DNA from: Streptomyces bathyalis
GTDB taxonomy: Bacteria; Actinomycetota; Actinomycetes; Streptomycetales; Streptomycetaceae
Assembly (NCBI RefSeq): GCF_015910445.1
Contig: NZ_CP048882.1
Coordinates: forward strand, 248,001 to 312,000
Direction: 5' to 3'
DNA length: 64,000 nucleotides
Made by a program: the position numbers and the translations under genes. The notes under the pieces are model-generated. The model saw only the letters and a list, made by a program, of their open reading frames with translations, searched no databases and was not told the DNA's origin. Shown in pieces: positions 44,027 to 52,619 of the stretch (position 1 is the stretch's first letter; every line of letters starts with the position of its first letter).

Positions 44027-44231
44027 TCCCTGCGTCGTGGCTGCCCATGGCAGTGCAACCACGAGTTGCAACGTGATGTTGCATATCTCGATAAAGACTA
44101 GCGCCCGAACCCGCTTGGGTCATCCGTCAAGTCTTACGTGTCAGCCTCAGCGCCCTCCCTGGTCAGCGCCGTGTGTCCGAACGCAGTGAGGCCCCGCCCA
44201 GGGGCGAGGCCTCCAGCATGCGTTTCCTGCC
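44027..44231. other. Intergenic space before the lipoprotein stop
   Basis: Short region without a supported gene, including a locally A+T-rich stretch near 44,070-44,100. A small GCCCCGCC/GGGGCGAGGC inverted repeat near 44,191-44,207 could terminate the lipoprotein gene. Confidence 0.4.
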
Positions 44232-44972
44232 TCAGCGGATGCTGCCGGTCCAAGTCGGGACTTCCATCATCACGTCGACGTCGTCGGACACGCGGGTCAC
44301 GGTGACAACCATCTTCGTGCCGTACTTCTTGTCGAGGACGCCGTCGCTGTTCTTGGTGTCGGACTGGCCGGCGGCGAGGCGGCCCGTGATGTCCTTGACG
44401 TCCTCCGTCCAGGAGGTGAACTCGGCGTCGCCGCCCTTGGTGGCGCCCTGCCCGTTAACCATGAAATCGTCGAGGTTGACGGGCTTCCCGCTGCCGTTCT
44501 CGAACTTGACGTCGATACGGAACGGAGTCTGGTTCGGCTCCGCTGTGTCGCCGTACTCCTCGAATGCCGTGAACTCGTTGATGCTGGCGACGGTGACGTT
44601 CACGCCGTCCTCGTAGGTGAAGGTGTCGCCAACCTTCAGCTCGGTGTTGGCCTCGTCGGCGTCGCCTGCGCTGTCGTCCATGTCGTTGACCGCGTCGTCG
44701 AAGGCGTCGTCGACGCCTTCCTTTATGGCCTTCTCCGTGATCTCGCCGACGTACTTCTTCAGCTGCTTCTCGCTGAGGCCGCGGCAGGCGGGCGGAGTTG
44801 TCTCGGGGGTGGGGGCGTCCGGGTCGTCCATGGCCTTGTCGAAGAGGCGCTGCATTTCCTTCTTGCAGGCGGCGGGTGTGCCGGTGGTGTGGCCGGCGCT
44901 GGCGCCGCATGCGGCCGTGAGCGGGAGAGCGACGGCTATCGTGGCGACCGCGGTGACTGTACGGATCTTCAT
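44232..44972 (-). CDS. Secreted lipoprotein, DUF4352-like C-terminal domain
   Basis: 246 residues. Signal peptide MKIRTVTAVATIAVALPLTA ends in the lipobox LTAAC with the lipid Cys at 22. An acidic, Pro/Thr-rich spacer (DPDAPTPETTPPACRG) leads to a helical segment and then a beta domain: KVGDTFTYEDGVNVTVASIN, FRIDVKFENGSGKPVNLDDF, and SDGVLDKKYGTKMVVTVTRV. This pattern fits the DUF4352/telomeric-repeat-like immunoglobulin folds of Gram-positive lipoproteins. Start ATG 44,972 follows AAGGGGGGG. Function unknown. Confidence 0.82.
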   Translation of the reverse strand: MKIRTVTAVATIAVALPLTAACGASAGHTTGTPAACKKEMQRLFDKAMDDPDAPTPETTPPACRGLSEKQLKKYVGEITEKAIKEGVDDAFDDAVNDMDDSAGDADEANTELKVGDTFTYEDGVNVTVASINEFTAFEEYGDTAEPNQTPFRIDVKFENGSGKPVNLDDFMVNGQGATKGGDAEFTSWTEDVKDITGRLAAGQSDTKNSDGVLDKKYGTKMVVTVTRVSDDVDVMMEVPTWTGSIR

Positions 44973-45054
44973 AAGATCCCCCCCTTTGGATAGATTGATG
45001 ACTCTATCCGCCCGACAGTCGACGTGTGAGGTTGTGACGGTTTCGTGTTCAACT

Positions 45055-45375
45055 TCACCACGTGCGGGACCGCTTGGGCGCATGCTGGCCGACGGTGCCT
45101 TCCTGCTCGCGGCGCTTCTCGACGGCGCGCTCCCGACGGCTGGCGAGGTGCTTCTCGCGCAGCTCCGATGTGGGCATGGTCTGCGGAATCCGGGCATGTC
45201 TCTGAGTCCTGTCTCTGCGCTGCGGGATGGGGGACCCGGGGTGGTCGCGATACCGGCAAGCTGAAAGCCGCTCCGGGGGCTTATGCGTCGGCCGTGTCGG
45301 CGCCCGCTCAGCGCCGCTGCCCACCGACCTCGTGCCGTGGAACTCGCGCGGAGCGTCGGGATTCTGGATGATCAC
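45055..45375 (-). CDS. Hypothetical basic protein (tentative)
   Basis: 106 residues from ATG 45,375, overlapping the end of the next gene. The last third (LREKHLASRRERAVEKRREQ then EGTVGQHAPKRSRTW) looks like a charged helix, the first two thirds are disordered. It may be only an extension or artefact of the degraded boundary here. Confidence 0.3.
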   Translation of the reverse strand: MIIQNPDAPREFHGTRSVGSGAERAPTRPTHKPPERLSACRYRDHPGSPIPQRRDRTQRHARIPQTMPTSELREKHLASRRERAVEKRREQEGTVGQHAPKRSRTW

Positions 45376-46003
45376 AACCCCATTGCGTCCTGCTCACGAG
45401 TGCGTTGCTCCGGTTGTTGTTGCTGGCGTGACCTGCAACAACATCAACAACAGAGGGAGTGGCCAACGGGGCGGGAAGGGGCGGCAGATCGGTGCGCCTC
45501 ACCGGGTGAGGCGCACCGCCCACGCAGGCGGACACCACCCGCAATCGGCATCCCATCTCCGTCAGCACCTCGCGCACGACACCCGTGGTGGTGCGCAGAG
45601 CGACCGCGATGGGGACGAGGTGGACGTGAGAGTCGGCAAACTTGTGGAGGGCGGTGGCCATCTCCTTGGGCGTCGGCCGGTAAGGAGCGGCAGGCCTGGC
45701 CGGCTCCGCGTCCTTCGCCGTCGCGTCGGCGGCTTCGCGGTGTCCGGCGCGCCACGATAGGACGAGCCACGCCAGCGTTGCGGGCAGTTCGACCGTGGGC
45801 GCGAGGGTCACGATGCGGCCGAACGTGCCGACAAGTACGACGGCGAAGAGGAACCGCCACAGCTTGTCGAAGCCGGCGCCGTCAAGGCACAGGTCAGCGG
45901 CGGACTTACAGGTCCGCGTCCGGTCGGTACCGCGGTAGCGGCAGACATGGAGCGGCCCTCGAGCGCTGCGCAGGGGGCAATCGGCGGAGGGAATCGAACC
46001 CAT
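45308..46003 (-). CDS. Two-helix membrane protein with a helical regulatory tail, boundaries uncertain
   Basis: Core residues are KLWRFLFAVVLVGTFGRIVT and VELPATLAWLVLSWRAGH, two membrane helices, then RPTPKEMATALHKFADSHVH and PIAVALRTTTGVVREVLTEM, a winged-helix-like segment. Such proteins are common in actinomycete integrative elements. Both ends are doubtful. The apparent Met start lies inside a dispersed repeat. A 27-base perfect palindrome (45,491-45,517) lies within the last third, and another frame has a stop there, so the real protein probably ended near it. Confidence 0.5.
   Translation of the reverse strand: MGSIPSADCPLRSARGPLHVCRYRGTDRTRTCKSAADLCLDGAGFDKLWRFLFAVVLVGTFGRIVTLAPTVELPATLAWLVLSWRAGHREAADATAKDAEPARPAAPYRPTPKEMATALHKFADSHVHLVPIAVALRTTTGVVREVLTEMGCRLRVVSACVGGAPHPVRRTDLPPLPAPLATPSVVDVVAGHASNNNRSNALVSRTQWGCDHPESRRSARVPRHEVGGQRR
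45491..45517. terminator. Perfect 27-base palindrome
   Basis: GGTGCGCCTCACC-G-GGTGAGGCGCACC: 13-base arms around one base. Terminator-like for the minus-strand gene, although the current frame reads through it. Confidence 0.65.
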
Positions 46004-46045
46004 CTCTCGGGGTCAATGTTGGCGCCTGACAAACCCGTCACCTCC
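45998..46045. repeat. Dispersed repeat, copy 2
   Basis: ACCCATCTCTCGGGGTCAAT, then GTTGGCGCCTGACAAACCC and GTCACCTC. Nearly full-length match to the copy at 63,925. The minus strand reads SGANIDPERW. Confidence 0.7.
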
Positions 46046-46244
46046 TCTGCTAGTTGGGGCCTTTTTTACGTGCGCGCTGAGGGGCGCGAGTCCCGGTCGC
46101 GCCGTAGTGATGCGGTCGAGGGCTTAACACCACTGAGTCAAAGCTCTTCGTCATGTAGGCCGCTGGCTTCTTCCGCCCGAGCGTCGCGACGCCGCGTCGG
46201 GGATCAGCAGACTCTCCCGGACCGGACGGCGCGATAATGGGCGG

Positions 46245-49200
46245 ATGAAGGACGCAGCCGGGACGCGTAATGACCTCAGCGGGACGGTGTACGGGAACGT
46301 CATCCAGGCCAACAGCGTCAGCGTTAGCCATGAACGAGAGGCTCGACGAGGCGCGGTCTGGATGGTGCCGACTCCGACACAGGTTCTCGTCGCCCGTGTC
46401 GACTTGACCGAGCGGTTGGCTGAACTGCTCTCGCCGGGCGGGGCGGACGTAGGCGTAGTCGGCAACGGTGGCTTCGGTAAGACGACGCTGTCAGCGCAGG
46501 TTTGTCACCGCGTACGTCACATGTTTCCGGGCGGGGTCCTGTGGGTCACGCTGGGCGAGAACGTCTCCGAGCCGGTGCTGGCCGACAAGATCAACGATCT
46601 AAGTGAACTCCTGATTGGTCAGCGGCCAGCGCTGACCGACCCCCGCATGGCTGGGTACCGGCTGGGTGAGCTGCTTCGGGACCGAGAACCGACCCTGCTG
46701 GTCATCGATGATCTGTGGGCGGCGAGCAGACTGGCTCCCTTCCCCACCGGTCCGAACGTGGCACGACTCGTGACTAGCAGGATGCGCGGCACACTTCCGA
46801 TGACCTGCGAAATTCTGAAGATCGGTCAGATGAGCCTCAGCGAGAGCGGCTCAATGCTCTCGAACGGTCTGCCGGGCCTGACGTGTATCGAGGGCCTCAC
46901 CCGGCTCACGGGCGGGTGGGCGCTCCTGCTTTCACTGGTCAACGGTGCCATCCGGGAGTACGTCGAGGAAGGGGCGACCCCGGACGAGGCCGCCGATTTG
47001 ATCGAGCAACAGCTCGTCCAGGACGGACCAGACAGCCTCGATCTCGAGAGCGCCGACCGACGGGACCAGGCGGTCGCAGCAACCGTCGAGGCGAGCTTGC
47101 GGCGTTTGGCCTCCGATGACCGGAATCGCTTTGCTGAGCTGGGAGTCTTCCCCGAGGACATCGCCGTCCCAGTCGAGGTGGTTGGCTCACTCTGGGCGGC
47201 GAACGCTCTTAGTGCCGCAAGGATCAGACGCCTGATCAGGCAACTCGCGGACTTGTCGCTGGTCTCCCTGTCCGACGGAGCCATACGTATTCATGATGTC
47301 CTGCGAACGTACCTCCGACGCCTCCTCGGCCCCTGCGGCCTCATCGAACTAAACGCCACCCTGGTCAATGCGTTACGGGCGGCAGATCCTGCCGAATGGG
47401 CGTCGGCTTCTCCCTACACCCGCAAGTATCTCGCTGGGCATGCGGCCAGCGCCGGGCTACTGGACCCGCTGCTGCTTGACGCTGGCTTCCTGCTCGCCGC
47501 AAGTCAGCCGGACCTGCTTGCTTGCCTGGATGCGGCCCGGGGTGACGACGCTCAGACCGCCGCCGCCGCCTACCGGCGTGCGGCACACCACCTTCGAGAC
47601 CGCCGTATGGCTGATCGGCCCGCCTATCTCGCGCTCGCCGCGCGGCGACTCGGCGCCACGGAACTCGCCTACGCTTCCGACGAGCGTGGACAGTTGGCAT
47701 CGTGGTCCAGCTCGTGGGCGTTGTGGAATTCAGAGCCCGAACACACGACCCTGGCCCGGCATCGATCCGCCGTCCTCAACGTCTCCGTTGCGTCTCTGTC
47801 GAACGGCAGGACCTGGGCCGTCAGCAACGACATCGACGGCGAGACACGTGTGGTCGACGTTGTGAGCAACGAGAGCGTCGAACTGCCAGGGCTACTGCCG
47901 AATCACGGCGTGTTGGGCACGCGGTGCGTGCAGTGCGTCCGCCTGCCCCACGGCGGCCACCTCATGTTCGCTCACGCCTGGGGGGAGGGACTGAGAATCT
48001 GGGACCCCGTCTCTGGAGACGCCGTTGCCTTCGAGGACCAGGAAACCGTCACCAAACCCGCAGAAATTGTCTGGACAGAAGACCAGAGCCGCTTGGTCGT
48101 GCTCGTTGCGGACTGGGAAAAAACAATCCGTGCCTGGGATGGGACGACCGGCCGTCTGGTCGGCGAAAAGGTCAACTTCAAAGTCGGTGGCGGAACCAAT
48201 TTCTGGACGATCGCGGCAGGTTCTCTACCAAACGGTCACGTGGCGGTGGCCATCGCTAACGAGAGCCAACCGGTCCAGCTTTGGGACATTGAGACAGGCC
48301 AACAACTCCCCCACACCCTTCCCGGCGACCCCCGCCGGACGATGCATCTCGCCTGGGGAAAGAACGCATTGTTCACTGGCGGCGACTCCGGCCTCATCAG
48401 GCGGTGGGAACCTGCTACCGGACGAGCGGCAGGCAGCGATCTCGCGGGACACGACACACCCCTCTCGGCTCTCATCTGCGCACCCACGTCAGACGGTGAG
48501 GTCGTGATCAGCGGCGATGACTCTGGCAAAGTCCGCGTGTGGGACGCGCTGACGGGAGATTGTCGGGAGGGGCCGCTCACCGCTCACCCAGACTCCGTGC
48601 GGTCACTCGCTTATGCCGAACTACCTGATGGGCGAGCGGTTGTGATGACTGGAGGGAACGAGAACACAGCACGATTGTGGGAAATGAGAGCATTCGGTAG
48701 CGAATCCGACCGCGCGACAGGGCTACCAGCCCCGACCAGTGCGGTCGTTGCCGGGAACCTCGTGGTCAGCGGCCATCGTGACGGAACACTCCGAGTGTGG
48801 ACTCCAAGAGAACAGATCGCTGAGTTGGAGCCCGGCTACAAGGTGTTGACATGCCACGACGGTTTCGTCATCGCTACGCCAGGTCGTGGCCTGTGGGTAC
48901 GTACCCTGACCTCAGAAGGGAAGGCGAACCCCGCACGGCGCCTCCCTGCCACGGGGTGGGTGGCCTGCGCCACCAAAGTAGACGACACGACGGTGGCAAT
49001 CATCGGTGGCGACGAGAACGTTGTGGAGGCCGTACGACTGCCGGACGGTCGCCGACTCTGGCGCAAGCGAACCCGGGAACGAACGAAGTGGGAGCATCGC
49101 AGCGCGTGGCGTCGGCCGGGCGTCTCAGCGATCACCACCGCCACGCTGACTGACGGACGACGAGTCGTGGTCACCGGCGGCACCGACGGAACCATCAGGA

Positions 49201-49643
49201 TTTGGGACCTGGCGAACGGGCGACGCGTCGGCACCAGCATGAACTGCCGTGACGCACACCAGCTCAGCCCGGCCTCCGTTACCGCCCTCGTCGGCACCCG
49301 CCTCCTCGACGGCCGCGCCGTGGCAATAGCGGGTAGCGAAGACACCACTTCAGCCACCGTCGCAGTCTGGGATCTAGCAACCTGCAGGATGATCGCAGCC
49401 ACCGCTACCCCCACCGGCTGGATAAGTCATGCCGTCTGTACGACAACGCCGGACGGCTCACCCGTCCTCGTCACTGGCGGCAAGGTCCTCCAAGTCTGGA
49501 GACTCGATGCACTCGACCCCGCCACAGACTGGCTGCCCGCCTTCGACATCGACCTCGACGCCCCCGTAACAGCTCTGACCACCACAGCCAGCACGCTAAT
49601 CGCAGGCACCCAACACGGCATGGCCCGTCTCCAGCTTCGCTGA
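46245..49643 (+). CDS. NB-ARC-WD40 STAND ATPase (APAF1-like layout)
   Basis: 1,132 residues. The N-terminus carries RNDLSGTVYGNVIQANSVSV, the same motif type as in the protein at 36,901. NB-ARC follows: Walker A VVGNGGFGKTTLSAQVCHRV (about 69-88), Walker B LLVIDDLWAASRLAPF, the sensor ARLVTSRMRG, and the winged helix region IRIHDVLRTYLRRLLG. From about residue 500 come divergent WD40 repeats (LRIWDPVSGDAV, LWDIETGQQLP, VRVWDALTGDCREG, IRIWDLANGRRVG), enough for one or two propellers. The propeller probably senses a ligand and triggers ATP-driven assembly. There is no catalytic effector in the chain. Confidence 0.87.
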   Translation: MKDAAGTRNDLSGTVYGNVIQANSVSVSHEREARRGAVWMVPTPTQVLVARVDLTERLAELLSPGGADVGVVGNGGFGKTTLSAQVCHRVRHMFPGGVLWVTLGENVSEPVLADKINDLSELLIGQRPALTDPRMAGYRLGELLRDREPTLLVIDDLWAASRLAPFPTGPNVARLVTSRMRGTLPMTCEILKIGQMSLSESGSMLSNGLPGLTCIEGLTRLTGGWALLLSLVNGAIREYVEEGATPDEAADLIEQQLVQDGPDSLDLESADRRDQAVAATVEASLRRLASDDRNRFAELGVFPEDIAVPVEVVGSLWAANALSAARIRRLIRQLADLSLVSLSDGAIRIHDVLRTYLRRLLGPCGLIELNATLVNALRAADPAEWASASPYTRKYLAGHAASAGLLDPLLLDAGFLLAASQPDLLACLDAARGDDAQTAAAAYRRAAHHLRDRRMADRPAYLALAARRLGATELAYASDERGQLASWSSSWALWNSEPEHTTLARHRSAVLNVSVASLSNGRTWAVSNDIDGETRVVDVVSNESVELPGLLPNHGVLGTRCVQCVRLPHGGHLMFAHAWGEGLRIWDPVSGDAVAFEDQETVTKPAEIVWTEDQSRLVVLVADWEKTIRAWDGTTGRLVGEKVNFKVGGGTNFWTIAAGSLPNGHVAVAIANESQPVQLWDIETGQQLPHTLPGDPRRTMHLAWGKNALFTGGDSGLIRRWEPATGRAAGSDLAGHDTPLSALICAPTSDGEVVISGDDSGKVRVWDALTGDCREGPLTAHPDSVRSLAYAELPDGRAVVMTGGNENTARLWEMRAFGSESDRATGLPAPTSAVVAGNLVVSGHRDGTLRVWTPREQIAELEPGYKVLTCHDGFVIATPGRGLWVRTLTSEGKANPARRLPATGWVACATKVDDTTVAIIGGDENVVEAVRLPDGRRLWRKRTRERTKWEHRSAWRRPGVSAITTATLTDGRRVVVTGGTDGTIRIWDLANGRRVGTSMNCRDAHQLSPASVTALVGTRLLDGRAVAIAGSEDTTSATVAVWDLATCRMIAATATPTGWISHAVCTTTPDGSPVLVTGGKVLQVWRLDALDPATDWLPAFDIDLDAPVTALTTTASTLIAGTQHGMARLQLR

Positions 49644-49813
49644 TCATCAGGCGCGTGCGACGTGTGAGGCAAGAGCTCGCCGGGTGGGGATGTCGCGACG
49701 ACGGGGCAACTGGGACTGCTGCACGGACTGGTGACATCTTGGCCTGCAGGGCGACTGCACTCCACATCGCCGGCATCTTCATCTGGACCGCGCTCTGATC
49801 CGAACGAATTGCC
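49644..49813. other. Intergenic, convergent stops
   Basis: 170 bases, nothing beyond a few short inverted repeats. Confidence 0.4.
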
Positions 49814-50515
49814 TTAGTTCGCGGGCTTGAAGCGGATCCTGGCGCCGGGGCACCCGTCGGCGAGCTGTTTGAGCTTGGCCTTCTCGGCGCTGTCGACGGT
49901 CAGCTTCCAGCGGAGCTTCGTCGCGACCCAGTCGGTCGCGTACCTGCAGGCCGCGGACTGCGCCGGCGGCATCCACTCGGCCGGGCCCCGGTCGCCCTTC
50001 GACCTGTTGGGCCCGAGAGACACCGCGACGAGGGTCGCCCGGGCGCCCAGGTCGTTGGCGTACTGCTCCCGCTGGCCGGCAGACCACTTCGACGCACCGG
50101 ACGCCCAGGCTTCGCCGAGGGGAACCACGTGGTCGATGTCCAACTGTCGGTCGCGTGTGACGGTCTTCCCGTCGTAGTAGCTGGTCCACCTGCCGCCCGA
50201 CAGCTTGCAGTCATCGCCCTGCCGCGGCTTGGTGATCGCCTCCTGAAGCAGGACTTCTTTGCGGGTGTCGCAGCCATCGTGGTCCGCGTCGACCCACAGA
50301 TTGAACTTGCCCCGGTCGTACCCGCCGGGCCTCGCAGCCTTCAAGGGCAACTGCTGGACGGCCGCGCTCAGCCTCAGCCCGCCGGAGGTCGAGGCTACCG
50401 GCGAGCTTGCCGCCCGAGGCTGTCGCTTCCCATCCGGGCTTGCTGTCGCCGAGCAAGCCGAAGCCAGCACAACGACGGGAAGGAGGGCTGCGAGGCACCG
50501 CATCGTGGTGGACAC
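49814..50515 (-). CDS. Secreted lipoprotein HNH-type nuclease (GmrSD/DUF1524-like)
   Basis: 233 residues from GTG 50,515 (AAGGTGG upstream). Signal peptide MRCLAALLPVVVLASAC with a lipobox Cys. The mature domain has YDRGKFNLWVDADHDGCDTR, RWTSYYDGKTVTRDRQLDID then HVVPLGEAWASGASKW (the DxDHxxPL nuclease core), ANDLGARATLVAVSLGPNRS (Asn of the HNH) and ACRYATDWVATKLRWKL. This secreted HNH family is common in Streptomyces and likely degrades extracellular DNA. Unrelated to its neighbours. Confidence 0.88.
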   Translation of the reverse strand: MSTTMRCLAALLPVVVLASACSATASPDGKRQPRAASSPVASTSGGLRLSAAVQQLPLKAARPGGYDRGKFNLWVDADHDGCDTRKEVLLQEAITKPRQGDDCKLSGGRWTSYYDGKTVTRDRQLDIDHVVPLGEAWASGASKWSAGQREQYANDLGARATLVAVSLGPNRSKGDRGPAEWMPPAQSAACRYATDWVATKLRWKLTVDSAEKAKLKQLADGCPGARIRFKPAN

Positions 50516-51126
50516 AGCACCACCTTGGCATGGCCAACACATCGGTTCTATACCTCAGTTGAGTGGCGAACATCCTGCCCGCTGTGACAGTCCTCCATCC
50601 AGCTGCACTTCGCCTCTCGTATGTCCAACGACGGGCCCGTGCAAGAGCACAGGCATCACGCACCACAACCCTCGATGGCACCCGATCCACCGCGACCTCG
50701 CTGGGCTCCCGGCTGCCGCGCATCCCCGTTCTTGTACCCGACTACTGATCGACGAACTGCCCACATGTGTGCTCGGAAGAGGCATCGAAGAACGGCGAGG
50801 ACAAGCCCATCAAGTGCGACGACCACTCACGCCTAAGGCCTGTCCCGTAAGTGATCTTGGGCGACATCGGCTGGGTCTACTGACCCACGGCCACGCACAT
50901 GGGTGCAGCATCTCGAACACGACATTCCGCCGGGTCATTTCATACAGGAATCGCATGATGTGTGGTCTGGCGAAGGGTAGCGAAGTCCCCCGCCATGGTT
51001 GATATGTGATGGATGCCCGAATGGGGCGGGGCACACTCTGTGGCCCGGGGCCGTCGCTCACTGCAACGGCGCCTGGCCGGTGCACCCTGCCGTGCCGAAT
51101 CCGACCAACTCCATGTGAGGAGCGGG
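50516..51126. other. No supported gene
   Basis: About 610 bases. A segment AAGGCCTGTCCCGTAAGTGA near 50,835 resembles the outer end of some Streptomyces IS elements, and AAGGGCTGCCCCGCAA near 52,310 is similar. No transposase frame accompanies them. Confidence 0.4.
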
Positions 51127-51399
51127 ATGCACGCCGCTGGCGTGTGCCGATGCCTTATGTCCGATCCCATCATGTCAGCGATCACGCAGTACGCAGCTGC
51201 AATCGCGGTCGCAGCGACCCTGTGGGGGCTGCGACGAGCGCTCCGGTACTGGCGTCTCCAGCGTGGAGGCTGCGCCGACGTCAAACAGCAGCCTTCCGGC
51301 GGCCGGGCAACCATCGCTCCCTCCGAGATTCGGGCTGAGCGAAGAACGTCGTCCGATGGACGACAAGAATCGTCGCCTGAAGGACGACAGGAGTCATGA
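51127..51399 (+). CDS. Small membrane protein coupled to a RheA-like gene
   Basis: 90 residues from ATG 51,127 (GAGGAGCGGG upstream); an internal ATG at 51,157 would give 80. One hydrophobic helix (ITQYAAAIAVAATLWGLRRA) is followed by a basic and then Ser/Glu/Arg-rich tail with a small repeat (DGRQESSPEGRQES). Its stop overlaps the start of the next gene (ATGA), so the pair is translated together. Function unknown; a membrane partner for the regulator is possible. Confidence 0.6.
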   Translation: MHAAGVCRCLMSDPIMSAITQYAAAIAVAATLWGLRRALRYWRLQRGGCADVKQQPSGGRATIAPSEIRAERRTSSDGRQESSPEGRQES

Positions 51400-52289
51400 T
51401 GCGACGATCACGCGCAGAACGCCCCGAGGCGGAATGGGATCGGGAACGTGCATGGGCCCACCTGCTGGAGAACCCGGACGGGATCCGGTACCGCTCGCGG
51501 CAAGATCTCGACGGGACACCGCAACTCTCCGAGATCGCCCGCCGATACGACTCGCTTCGCGCGCGAGCCAGCGGCTTCCGGCAGCCAGACGCCACCGAGA
51601 CAGACATCCTCGCGTCCCTCCTCGTCATCCGGGAACTCCGTGAAAAGCTAGAGGCCGACGAACTGCAGTTCATGAAGTTGGCACGCGAGAAACGCATCAC
51701 CTGGTCACGCATCGCCACCGCATCGGAGATGAGCGGCCGGCAGTCGGCCGAGCGCCGGTATCTTCAACTCAGCCGCGCTTACACCCACCCCGATGGGCGC
51801 CTGCCACACACACAGAGCGAGCGCGTGGAACAAGCTCGTGATCTACGTAGCCGCCGCGCCGAGCGTCGGTGGGCACTCCAGCATGCGAGGACCATCCGGC
51901 GCATCGCAGACCAGCTCGCAGCAATCCCCAATCTGCAACAGCGTGTGGGGCGCTCCGACGAAGCCCGAATCATCTCCACCATTCATAAGGACGGCGAAGC
52001 CCGGAAAGGCCGGAAGACGACCGAAACAGTGCAGTTGCGATGGCCGACGGCCCTCAAGGAGTGCCTCCGAGAGGACGCACCGTTCCGCACCGACGTGAGC
52101 AAGACAGAGGAGGTCGCCTCCCACCGCTCCAACAGACGGGAACAGGAAGCAGACATCGTCCACCGCCTACTGGGACTCATCACCTACGCCAACTACCCCC
52201 GGAACATTGACCTTGGTGACCTACCTGACCTGGCCGAAGCGATTGCGGACCTATGTCACACCGCGGAGGCTCAAAGATGGGGCCGCTAA
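51396..52289 (+). CDS. RheA/HSP18-regulator-like protein, longer paralog
   Basis: 297 residues. The segment about 70-180 aligns with the repressor at 31,412: LASLLVIRELREKLEADELQ versus LAALLLLRELRDQL, ITWSRIATASEMSGRQSAER versus ASWADLAHPLGVASRQAAER, both followed by RYLxL, and later IRRIADQLAAIPNLQQ versus LRQLAGQVTALADL. The C-terminal 110 residues are different and helical, containing VQLRWPTALKECLREDAPFR. No hsp20 gene is near, so it may regulate another target. It starts inside the stop of the small membrane gene. Confidence 0.65.
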   Translation: MMRRSRAERPEAEWDRERAWAHLLENPDGIRYRSRQDLDGTPQLSEIARRYDSLRARASGFRQPDATETDILASLLVIRELREKLEADELQFMKLAREKRITWSRIATASEMSGRQSAERRYLQLSRAYTHPDGRLPHTQSERVEQARDLRSRRAERRWALQHARTIRRIADQLAAIPNLQQRVGRSDEARIISTIHKDGEARKGRKTTETVQLRWPTALKECLREDAPFRTDVSKTEEVASHRSNRREQEADIVHRLLGLITYANYPRNIDLGDLPDLAEAIADLCHTAEAQRWGR

Positions 52290-52619
52290 CCAACGTACGC
52301 AACCCTCCTAAGGGCTGCCCCGCAATTCATCCTCGACGTGCCGGATGACTCTGCTCGTTGAGTGGTCATCCCGACGTGAGGTTGTGCAGGCGGGCGATAC
52401 CGAGCACGGCATGATGGATGCCGTCGCATTCAGGCGGCAGTCACGCACCGTCCACCGAACTCATGGGACAGGACGGGATCGTGGTCAACGCCCTGGAGTC
52501 ACCAGGAGCAACCCCTCTCTCCCTCCGCCCGCCGGGTAAGCGGGAGGCCATCTCGGTGCAGGTGCCGACCGTGGTCAGTTCATTACTGCTCGAGCGGAAC
52601 ACGGTCGAGGTGATCACTA
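52290..52619. other. No recognisable gene
   Basis: About 330 bases, possibly with an IS outer end at 52,310 (see 50,516). Frames here are short shadows. Confidence 0.4.

Noticed and set aside
45970..46060. A possible second tRNA on the minus strand (GGGTTCGATTCCCT looks like a T-arm)
   Set aside because: Only three base pairs form in the T-stem, no matching acceptor or anticodon arm exists, and the sequence is explained by the dispersed repeat.
50830..52330. An IS element between two AAGGCCTGTCCCG-like ends flanking the RheA paralog
   Set aside because: Both similar ends have the same orientation, no transposase lies between them, and the similarity is short.
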